Assembly (NCBI RefSeq): GCF_937926365.1
Contig: NZ_CALAOH010000163.1
Span: 1-17,509 of the forward strand
Length of the DNA: 17,509 nt
Direction: 5' to 3'
From: an uncultured Azohydromonas sp.
GTDB taxonomy: Bacteria > Pseudomonadota > Gammaproteobacteria > Burkholderiales > Burkholderiaceae_C
The notes beneath the pieces were generated by a model that was given only the letters and a program-made list of their open reading frames with translations, had not been told where the DNA came from and did not search any database. How positions within the stretch are numbered: position 1 is the stretch's first letter; the number at the start of each line of letters is the position of its first letter. This document shows, in pieces, positions 7,589-13,597 of the stretch. A program made the position numbers and the translations under genes.

Positions 7589-7608
7589 AGCCGGCGAGGT
7601 GGCCGGCT
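7589..7608. repeat. Seven-pair hairpin between the 69-residue gene and the peptide/SIR2 pair
   Basis: AGCCGGC and GCCGGCT are perfect inverted repeats around a six-base loop (GAGGTG). No T-tract follows, so this could be a processing or attenuation element separating expression of the upstream small gene from the SIR2-like gene, or a simple GC-rich coincidence. Confidence 0.35.
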
Positions 7609-7640
7609 TGCCAAGCAGCCCGTGCCAGGAAAATCGAGCC

Positions 7641-7754
7641 ATGAAGCTCAGGCCCATCGTCATCAGCCCACCCTGTGTCGAAACCGCCGCAACGCCAGGC
7701 GCCGCGCCGGCGCCCGCGCAGTCCGCGTCCAGCGGCGGGCAGGCGTCGCGATGA
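7641..7754 (+). CDS. Possible 37-residue leader peptide overlapping the SIR2-like gene (ATGA)
   Basis: ATG at 7641 opens a frame ending with TGA at 7752-7754, which overlaps the ATG (7751) of the SIR2-like gene in an ATGA junction, the classic arrangement for translational coupling. An AGGA sequence lies 10 bases upstream of the start. The peptide begins MKLRPIVISPPCVETAATPG and continues as a low-complexity Ala/Pro/Ser tail. Most third positions are G or C, as in real genes here, whereas the SIR2 frame extended upstream would read an arginine-rich sequence. Low-complexity Ala/Pro frames are common by chance in GC-rich DNA, so this is a candidate rather than a firm gene. Confidence 0.42.
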   Translation: MKLRPIVISPPCVETAATPGAAPAPAQSASSGGQASR

Positions 7755-8605
7755 TGCATATCGGCTTGCTGCGCGCCGCGCACGAGCGCGAGCAATTGAT
7801 CCTGTTCGTCGGCGCGGGCGTGTCGCAGTCGCTGGGCTTGCCGCCGTGGAGCGAGCTCATCGACCACATGGCGCGCGAGCTCGGCTACAAGCCCGAGGAG
7901 TACCGCCAGTACGGCAGCGCGCTGGCGCTGGCGGAGTTCTTCCGGCTGCAGCACGGCAACATCGGCCCGCTGCGCAGTTGGATGGACCGGCAGTGGCACT
8001 CGCCCAACATGTCGGTGGCCCGCTCGCGGGTGCACGAGCTGATCGTGCGCGCCAACTTCAAGATCATCTACACCACCAACTACGACCGCTGGCTCGAATA
8101 CGCCTTCGAGCATCACGAGCGCGAGTACGTGAAGGTGGTCAGCGTGGCGGACATCGCGCGCATCCGGCGCGACGCGACGCAGATCGTCAAGTTCCATGGC
8201 GACTTCGAGAACGACGAGTCGATCGTGCTCGACGAAACCAGCTACTTCCGGCGGCTGGACTTCGAGTCGCCGCTGGACATCAAGCTGCGCGCCGACGTGC
8301 TGGGCCGCTCGGTGCTGTTCATCGGCTACAGCCTGGCGGACATCAACATCCGCTATCTCTTCTACAAGCTCTCGCGGTTGTGGAAGGCGTCGGTGCCGGG
8401 TGTGCCGCAGCCGCCCTCGTACATCTTCCTTCCGGTACGCAACCCGGTGCAGCAGGCAGTGCTGGGGCAGTGGGGCATCGAAACCATCTCGCCCGACACC
8501 GAGGAGGATCCCTCGACAGCGTTGGCGGCATTTCTGGAGGAGTTGGTGGGCGAGGCACCGTCCCAGGTCCCGCCACGGCTTGAAACGAAACGTAGTTCAA
8601 CTTGA
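7751..8605 (+). CDS. Stand-alone SIR2-like (SIR2_2) NAD-binding protein, candidate NADase effector
   Basis: This 284-residue protein consists of one SIR2-like domain. Visible motifs in order are G21-A-G-V-S25 (NAD-binding loop), TTNYD at 108-112 (carrying the conserved Asn and Asp), KFHGD at 147-151 (H149 in the position of the sirtuin catalytic His), and IGYSLADINIR at 191-201 (second nucleotide-binding segment). Domains of this type in ThsA, DSR and related anti-phage proteins hydrolyse NAD+; here there is no fused sensor domain. The ATG at 7751 is chosen because it begins where family similarity begins and overlaps the stop of a small peptide frame as ATGA; no independent ribosome binding site is visible. 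A longer in-frame start (TTG at 7505) gives a non-natural arginine-rich N-terminus. A defence role is inferred. A metabolic NAD-dependent role is possible. Confidence 0.85.
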   Translation: MMHIGLLRAAHEREQLILFVGAGVSQSLGLPPWSELIDHMARELGYKPEEYRQYGSALALAEFFRLQHGNIGPLRSWMDRQWHSPNMSVARSRVHELIVRANFKIIYTTNYDRWLEYAFEHHEREYVKVVSVADIARIRRDATQIVKFHGDFENDESIVLDETSYFRRLDFESPLDIKLRADVLGRSVLFIGYSLADINIRYLFYKLSRLWKASVPGVPQPPSYIFLPVRNPVQQAVLGQWGIETISPDTEEDPSTALAAFLEELVGEAPSQVPPRLETKRSST

Positions 8606-8648
8606 GGAGATTCACGGTATTCGGCAGGCCATCGCTTGCGTGCGGTGG

Positions 8649-8677
8649 TTGAAAACCGGAGCGGAGACAGTTTTCAA
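8649..8677. repeat. Inverted repeat downstream of the SIR2-like gene
   Basis: TTGAAAAC (8649-8656) and GTTTTCAA (8670-8677) are perfect inverted copies separated by 13 bases, 43 bp after the SIR2 stop codon. They could form a terminator-like stem or an operator for the next gene. No T-run follows. Confidence 0.38.
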
Positions 8678-8845
8678 TCGCCGCCGGCACACCCAGCGAA
8701 AAAACTGTCCCGTCCTGGAAGAGTGCTGACCGAGTTGAGCGTCGCCAGGCACCTTCATGGGTCAAAAAAGCGCAAGCTGCGGGGCAGGTCCATCAGGGAC
8801 AATAGGCGTCCCGACCCCGAGAGGCTGATAGCGCGCATTGCGCAT

Positions 8846-9391
8846 ATGCAATCCGGTGCCACACGGCCATCGCCGACAGGGGCCAATCCTGTTTACTTGT
8901 CCGTCAACGTCCCGGCCCTCATGCGCTCATCGGTTGCCTGCCTGCCCAGAGGCGTGCTGACGTCGCTGTCATTGACGGCGGATCTGGCCGCCGTGAAGGC
9001 GGCCGTCGTCTACGAAAAGGATGTCGAGCTGGAGGATGGCGGCCGCGTGTGCTGGATCTTCTGGCACATCCGCCGCATGGCGACGCAGGATGGCCAGCCC
9101 GTGTGGTCGGCTCAGGCCTTTCCCGCGCCGGGACACGCCGGCCGGCCCATGGCGCTGCGCATACTCGACGGACGCAGCGAGCTGACGGCGCATCAGTTCA
9201 AAGGGTTGGCCACCGCCATCGGTATCTGGGGCGCGTTGAGAAAGCCGCCCATGCTGGAAAAAGCCGGCTTGTTCAATCTGCAGGCCACGTCCGAGACCCT
9301 GGACGCCACTTTGAGTGAATTGATGGCGAAGGAAAGCCATTTCGGGCTCAGCGTCCGGGCCGCGGCGACGGGCTGGAACGTCGGGCCCTGA
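8846..9391 (+). CDS. Uncharacterised protein of about 181 residues
   Basis: I do not recognise this protein. From residue about 16 the sequence looks like a genuine folded protein: alternating hydrophobic strands (LTSLSLTADLAAVKAAVVY, VCWIFWHIRRM), a central charged patch (YEKDVELEDGGR), then a helical C-terminal half. Third positions are G/C-rich in this frame. There are no obvious membrane segments or catalytic motifs. The start is uncertain: ATG at 8846 and ATG at 8921 are both in frame, and neither has a good ribosome binding site. The frame is open further upstream, but that part looks non-coding. It lies 240 bp downstream of the SIR2-like gene on the same strand, so co-transcription is possible but not obvious. 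Confidence 0.55.
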   Translation: MQSGATRPSPTGANPVYLSVNVPALMRSSVACLPRGVLTSLSLTADLAAVKAAVVYEKDVELEDGGRVCWIFWHIRRMATQDGQPVWSAQAFPAPGHAGRPMALRILDGRSELTAHQFKGLATAIGIWGALRKPPMLEKAGLFNLQATSETLDATLSELMAKESHFGLSVRAAATGWNVGP

Positions 9392-9878
9392 AAACCACGG
9401 CGTCCGCCGCCTTCGTCACATGTAACAACCCTGGCACTGACCAGGGCTAAAACCGCCGTCGAAGGTTGCACCAGCCCCGAGCGCCGGTTTCGGACCGCTG
9501 CCTTGGCGGCTGAACGACGGCAAGGCCACGCGTCTGGGGCGCGATCGCAAAGCACTTGCTGCCCTCCGTCGGCGCCACGCCGCCGGTGCGATCTGCCGTG
9601 TTCGGTGTCCATTTGAACGTAATGCTCGCGTCCCGCTGTGATTGCGGCGACGTCGACGGCAATACCCGCTTTGCATCCCAGCCCCAGGCGCGATGACCGG
9701 GCCATTGCCGTTGGCGTGAACCAGCGCCGCATGCCTGCGAACTCCATGTTGATCCTCTTCCACTGGCTTGGCTGAACCTGGGGTGAAATTGATGCCCTTA
9801 TTCCCTCGCGGCGCTTTTCCCGATCTCGCCACGAGTTTTTTCACCCTACTGATTGGGATTCAGCAAAAAAGGGCCATC
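9392..9878. other. Intergenic region upstream of the acyl synthase gene, no gene seen
   Basis: These 487 bp have open frames on the minus strand, but their arginine-rich, low-complexity translations do not look like proteins. A hairpin at 9429-9446 could end the upstream transcript. The last 100 bp are AT-richer, with T- and A-runs (9836-9841 and 9865-9870), and probably hold the promoter of the acyl synthase. A decayed gene here cannot be excluded. Confidence 0.5.
9429..9446. terminator. Possible weak terminator hairpin
   Basis: CCCTGG and CCAGGG pair around a six-base loop (CACTGA), 38 bp after the stop codon of the uncharacterised gene. The stem is GC-rich but is followed by CTAAAA rather than a T-tract, so any termination would be inefficient or factor-assisted. 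Confidence 0.33.
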
Positions 9879-10628
9879 ATGGAAATCCAGCAAATCAGCA
9901 CTCCCGTCCAATTCCCCCAAACCGAACAAAATCAATCTTACGAGCGCCCTCAACGCGAGCTTCTCGGATTCACCGTGCGCGTGGTCGACAACGCCGCCGA
10001 CTTGGCGCGGGTGCGCCAATTGCGGTCCGCCGCATATGGGCACCATCTGCCCTTGCTGGCGGCGCAATTCGGGCAGGCCGATCCGCTGGACGAGGATCCT
10101 GACGTGGTGATTTTCTGCGCCGAGGACAAGGTCACGGGTGAAATCGTGGGTTCCTGCAGAATCCAGGTCAACCGCAACCGTCCGCTGCAGATTCACTCCT
10201 GCATCGATGAGCCGCCTCATCTGCGCGGCCTGCTGGTTTCAGAAATCACCAGACTGGTCGTTCAACCCACTTATGGCGACCGGCTGGTGCGCATGGCGCT
10301 GGTCAAGGCCTGCCATTTGCACAATATTGCGACCCAAGTGGCCGGCATTTATGCAGGCTCGCGCCCCGCACTCATGCGGCAATACCGCGCCCTGGGATTT
10401 TCGGACCTGTTCGGCGACAACCGTGAAGTGCCGCTGACTTACGCCGGCGGTATTCCGCATCGGATTCTCTGGCTTGATTCCGTGCGCGCCGAGGCTGATT
10501 GGTCGGCCATGAAGCACCCCTATTACAAGTTCGTCTTCAGGACGTGGCACCCGGACATCATGATTTTCTCCAGGGCGTTCACCGGTATTTCAAAGGCACC
10601 TGCGAGCCTGGAGTCGCAGCCGGCCTGA
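9879..10628 (+). CDS. FeeM/LuxI-like N-acyl amino acid synthase (GNAT-type fold)
   Basis: This 249-residue cytoplasmic enzyme resembles the FeeM catalytic core, which joins a long acyl chain from acyl-ACP to an amino acid. Typical landmarks are the N-terminal LARVRQLRSAAYG (about 42-54), the strand VVIFCAEDKVTGEIVGSCRI (about 76-95), the conserved SEITRLVV (121-128) with E122 and R125 in the place of the E..R pair of LuxI-type synthases, and a GNAT-like end segment (AGSRPALMRQYRALGF). The ATG at 9879 is chosen because AAAAGGG lies about five bases upstream; an in-frame TTG at 9768 would add 37 unlikely residues. Its codons are AT-richer than those of putA. It faces a hybrid kinase gene across a strong hairpin. 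Product and amino-acid partner are unknown; a homoserine-lactone or other acyltransferase is the main alternative. Confidence 0.78.
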   Translation: MEIQQISTPVQFPQTEQNQSYERPQRELLGFTVRVVDNAADLARVRQLRSAAYGHHLPLLAAQFGQADPLDEDPDVVIFCAEDKVTGEIVGSCRIQVNRNRPLQIHSCIDEPPHLRGLLVSEITRLVVQPTYGDRLVRMALVKACHLHNIATQVAGIYAGSRPALMRQYRALGFSDLFGDNREVPLTYAGGIPHRILWLDSVRAEADWSAMKHPYYKFVFRTWHPDIMIFSRAFTGISKAPASLESQPA

Positions 10629-10644
10629 CTCAAGCCTGAAGGCA

Positions 10645-10678
10645 ACCCGCCGCACGCCCGCATGGGCTTGCGGCGGGT
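10645..10678. terminator. Strong hairpin between convergent genes, probable bidirectional terminator
   Basis: ACCCGCCGCA (10645-10654) pairs perfectly with TGCGGCGGGT (10669-10678). Inside it, GCCC and GGGC extend the stem after a single C/T mismatch, closing on a GCAT loop. It sits between the stops of the acyl synthase (10628) and the left-running kinase (10719), where a shared terminator is expected. No T-tract is present on either side. Confidence 0.55.
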
Positions 10679-10718
10679 ACCGCCGTTGTCGAATCAGCCC
10701 GCGAAGGCGGCCAGGGAG

Positions 10719-12563
10719 TTAGCTTTGCCTGGAATTCTCCAACGGGCGCAGGTAGGCAGCGACCATCTTGATCAGGTCGTCGCTGGTATACGGTTTTCCC
10801 AAATGGTCGTCCGCGCCGGCATGGCGTGCCTGGCTGATGTCGTCGGACGTGCAGCGGCCCGAGACCATGACGATGGGAAGACGCGCCGCACCCGACTGGC
10901 TTTCGAACGCCCTGACCTGGCGTATGGAGCTCAGCCCGTCCAGGCCCGGCATGTCGCTGTCCATGAGCACGATGTCTGGCCGAGGCCGCAGCATGGTGCA
11001 GGCATAGACCGCCATGTCGCCCTGCCCGACCACGCTCACGCTCAAGCCGTGCAGTTGCAGCGTCGTGCGGGCCAGCTCGGCCGTCATGGCGTCGTCTTCC
11101 GCGATGAGCACGTGGCCCTTGAGCAGCAAGGGCTCCTTCTTCTGCTGATCGCTTCCCTTGTGATGCAGGGACACGACTACTTTTTCGAGCCGCACGTTCA
11201 GCGTGAAGGTGGAGCCTTTCCCGGGTTCGCTACTGACTTCCAGCGTTCCCTTCATGGCCGTGGCCAGGCGCTTGCTGATGCTCAGGCCCAGGCCGCTGCC
11301 GCCGAGGCCACCCACGCTCTGGCCGCGCGCATGCCTGGAAAATGGTTCGAATATCGTGGCGAGATTTTCCTGGGCAATGCCAACGCCGGTGTCGGTCACT
11401 TCGAGCACTAGGTTTCCCCGGCCATCGGTATCCTGCACCAGCATGGTCACCAAACCACCCTTGGCGGTAAATTTGATGCCGTTGCTGATCAGGTTGAGCG
11501 CTATCTGCCGCAGGCGGCCGGGATCGGCATGAACATGGTAGGGACGCGGCAAGGCATTGTTCACCCAGAATTTCACGCCTTTTTCGCGCCCGATCATGTA
11601 ACCGATGTTCAGGAGTTCCTCCACCAGGTCGTTCAAATCGAAAACCTCGGGGCGCAAGGTGACGCCGGCGGCTTCCAGCCGGCCGAAATCCAGCACGTCG
11701 TTGATCAGGCCGACCAGATGCTCGCCGGATTTCCCGATCATCGCAGCCGCCTTGGCCGTGGAGGGACTGCCCGGGTCCTTGGCAATCTGGTGACTCATGG
11801 CCAGGATGGCGTGAATGGGCGTGCGCAATTCGTGCGTGATGCTGGACATCATTTCCGTCCGCATGCGCGACTCGTTCCTCGCCATTTCGAGCGCGACTTC
11901 GTTCTGTTTCTGGTACCTGCGGATCGCGCGGCTCTGAATGAGGCGCTGTTCTTCATCCCGGGCCGCCTTGCGCGCATTGAGCAGCAGCACCGTTCCGAAA
12001 ATGGCGACGCCCAGCGCCGTGCTGTTGCCGAAGGAATGCGCCTGCACCATCAGATAGAGCACCGTCTGGCCCAGGATGGGGGCGGCATACATCAGGCCCG
12101 AAAGCCAGTCCGCCTCCAGCGTATGCATGGCCACGGCCGTGACGCCGCACAGAACGGCCGCCGTCCAAAGCAGCGCCTCTTCGGGTGCGCCGCTGTACAG
12201 CACCAGCATGCCGATGGCCCCCAGCACCATACCGTCCAGGAACAATGTCACCCTGATCCAGAAAACCCATTTGTCCTGCGCCGGCTTCTTTATCTTGGCA
12301 TTCGTCCATTTGAAGACCAATACCAGCCGCCATCCGGTGAACACCGCCTTCAGCACAAACCAATACCAGACCGTAATACCGACGCTGTCATGCAGGTAGA
12401 CCGCCATGACAAGGGCAAAAAATGTCGCCCCGATCGCACCGCTGCGCACCCGGCCAGCCATGCTTTCCATCTGGTCATAGTGCACCTGGGCCATCAATTC
12501 ATGATCCAGGCGGGCAATGCGCAGGATATCGCCGTATTCGTCTGGTTTAGGGTCCTGCACCAT
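10719..12563 (-). CDS. Membrane hybrid sensor histidine kinase with C-terminal receiver
   Basis: This 614-residue protein has about six membrane segments (roughly 43-58, 62-84, 104-124, 131-148, 155-175, 182-196) with very short loops and no large periplasmic sensor, as in kinases that sense lipophilic signals. A short coiled coil leads to the HisKA domain with H244 (SSITHELRTPIHAI). The ATPase domain is intact: N-box NLISNGIKFT (N361), DTGVGI (D391), GGSGLGLSI (421-429). The receiver has D490/D491, phospho-acceptor D535 (VLMDSDMPG), S568 and K590. It should therefore autophosphorylate and relay to its own receiver or to a partner. The ATG (complement of 12561-12563) has GGAG only three bases upstream; GTG one codon later has better spacing. 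It is convergent with the acyl synthase and divergent from the BetR regulator, its likely partner. Confidence 0.93.
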   Translation of the reverse strand: MVQDPKPDEYGDILRIARLDHELMAQVHYDQMESMAGRVRSGAIGATFFALVMAVYLHDSVGITVWYWFVLKAVFTGWRLVLVFKWTNAKIKKPAQDKWVFWIRVTLFLDGMVLGAIGMLVLYSGAPEEALLWTAAVLCGVTAVAMHTLEADWLSGLMYAAPILGQTVLYLMVQAHSFGNSTALGVAIFGTVLLLNARKAARDEEQRLIQSRAIRRYQKQNEVALEMARNESRMRTEMMSSITHELRTPIHAILAMSHQIAKDPGSPSTAKAAAMIGKSGEHLVGLINDVLDFGRLEAAGVTLRPEVFDLNDLVEELLNIGYMIGREKGVKFWVNNALPRPYHVHADPGRLRQIALNLISNGIKFTAKGGLVTMLVQDTDGRGNLVLEVTDTGVGIAQENLATIFEPFSRHARGQSVGGLGGSGLGLSISKRLATAMKGTLEVSSEPGKGSTFTLNVRLEKVVVSLHHKGSDQQKKEPLLLKGHVLIAEDDAMTAELARTTLQLHGLSVSVVGQGDMAVYACTMLRPRPDIVLMDSDMPGLDGLSSIRQVRAFESQSGAARLPIVMVSGRCTSDDISQARHAGADDHLGKPYTSDDLIKMVAAYLRPLENSRQS

Positions 12564-12775
12564 TTACTCCATTTTCATCGTCCCGCTGCGTGCTCAACGA
12601 GAAGCGCCTCATGCCCCGCCAGTGACCGGCATCGCGGTATGGGCACGGAGCCTGGCTCTTGCGTCTTGCGCGAAGTCCCGCATTGTCCTTCGGGCATCCC
12701 GCCCCGGTGGCGCCGGCTCCGAGCGCCGCATGCCCCCCTCGTGGCATATTTCGGTACCTTCTGACACGAACCACC
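12564..12775. promoter_or_regulatory. Divergent promoter region between the hybrid kinase and the BetR regulator
   Basis: These 212 bp separate two outward-facing starts and must contain both promoters. Nested inverted repeats are visible on the regulator side: GGGCAT (12692-12697) with ATGCCC (12730-12735), enclosing GGCGC (12709-12713) with GCGCC (12723-12727). A CATATT sequence near 12746 could be part of a -10 element. On the kinase side, a four-codon frame (MKME, then TAA) abuts the kinase ATG as TAAATG. Confidence 0.42.
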
Positions 12776-13597
12776 ATGTCGACTGCCGGCACTCCCAACT
12801 TTCCGCTGGGCGCCCATTTGGCCGTGGCGTTGCTCAAGCGGCACGGCATTCCGCAGCACAAGCACTCCACCACCATCCGGGACGTCCTGGGCCTGTCATA
12901 CAGCCAGGCTCATCGAAAAATCAACGGCGACTCGCCCTGGACGCCCGAAGAACTCGAAACCCTGGGCCAACATTTCGGGGACAGTTTCACCACGATGGTG
13001 CTGGCCGCATTGGAGGCCGACAAGCGCGTGACGGCCCAGTTGGTCATGGGCAAGACCTCGGTCGAGGCTTTCCTGTGGCCGGGCGAGCGTGCCACCAATG
13101 TGGCCGAAGGCGCCCTGGTAGCCGTCCCGGTCAACGCGGAGTGGCTGATCTGCCCGGTGAACAACGCCGTCAGGGACAACTGTTACCTCATCAAGCGCAT
13201 CTTGATCGAGCCGCCTCCGGAGCGGCTGACCCGCGTGGCCGTGCTCGACGATGTCGAGGAACTGGCCACGACGCTGTCGGCCTCGTTCTGCGAAGCCGGG
13301 CTGGATTCCCGCCCCTTTTTCACCGTCGAGGCCCTGCGCACGAAAATCGACGAATACGACGCCTTCGTCCTGGACTGGCTCGTGGGCGAGGAAACCGCCA
13401 AGACGTTGATCGACGATATTCGCAAGACCAAGCCCGAGGCGCCGGTGGCGGTGCTCACCGGTCAGATCGGCACCGGCCTGGCCAGCGAATCCGAGGTGGC
13501 CTCGCTCATGGCGACCCACAAGATCCTGTTTTTCGAGAAACCGGTGCGTTTTTCCATCATCAATGCTGCAATTTCGCAAGCAGGAGCGAGGAAATAG
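12776..13597 (+). CDS. Response regulator with N-terminal BetR helix-turn-helix and C-terminal receiver
   Basis: This 273-residue protein has the reverse of the usual response regulator order. Residues about 10-72 match the BetR domain: LKRHGIPQHKH, then LGLSYSQAHRKINGDSPWT and LETLGQHFGD, a helix-turn-helix. A middle segment of about 75 residues (75-150, mostly beta-strand-like) separates it from the receiver at about 152-270. The receiver keeps every key residue: D158/D159, phospho-acceptor D200 (AFVLDWLVG), T228 (AVLTGQ) and K255 (FFEKPVR), so it should be phosphorylated. It is divergent from the intact hybrid kinase and converges with the second kinase, overlapping it by 38 bp. The ATG has no clear ribosome binding site, but family similarity begins immediately after it. 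Phosphorylation by the neighbouring kinase and control of genes in this cluster are inferences. Confidence 0.87.
   Translation: MSTAGTPNFPLGAHLAVALLKRHGIPQHKHSTTIRDVLGLSYSQAHRKINGDSPWTPEELETLGQHFGDSFTTMVLAALEADKRVTAQLVMGKTSVEAFLWPGERATNVAEGALVAVPVNAEWLICPVNNAVRDNCYLIKRILIEPPPERLTRVAVLDDVEELATTLSASFCEAGLDSRPFFTVEALRTKIDEYDAFVLDWLVGEETAKTLIDDIRKTKPEAPVAVLTGQIGTGLASESEVASLMATHKILFFEKPVRFSIINAAISQAGARK

Noticed and set aside
7052..8197. A 381-residue minus-strand frame over the small genes and the SIR2-like gene
   Set aside because: Low-complexity shadow composition; the plus-strand SIR2 motifs show which strand is coding.
9416..9844. Minus-strand frames in the gap upstream of the acyl synthase, checked as a possible decayed gene
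   Set aside because: Translations are arginine-rich and low-complexity in every frame, with no motif that could be followed across frames.
10782..10792. A third GTATAC sequence as a possible GntR operator
   Set aside because: It lies inside the coding sequence of the hybrid kinase and lacks the flanking CG...CG symmetry of the two intergenic copies.
11529..12764. A 411-residue plus-strand frame antisense to the hybrid kinase
   Set aside because: His/Gln/Arg-rich shadow of the kinase gene with no recognisable domain.
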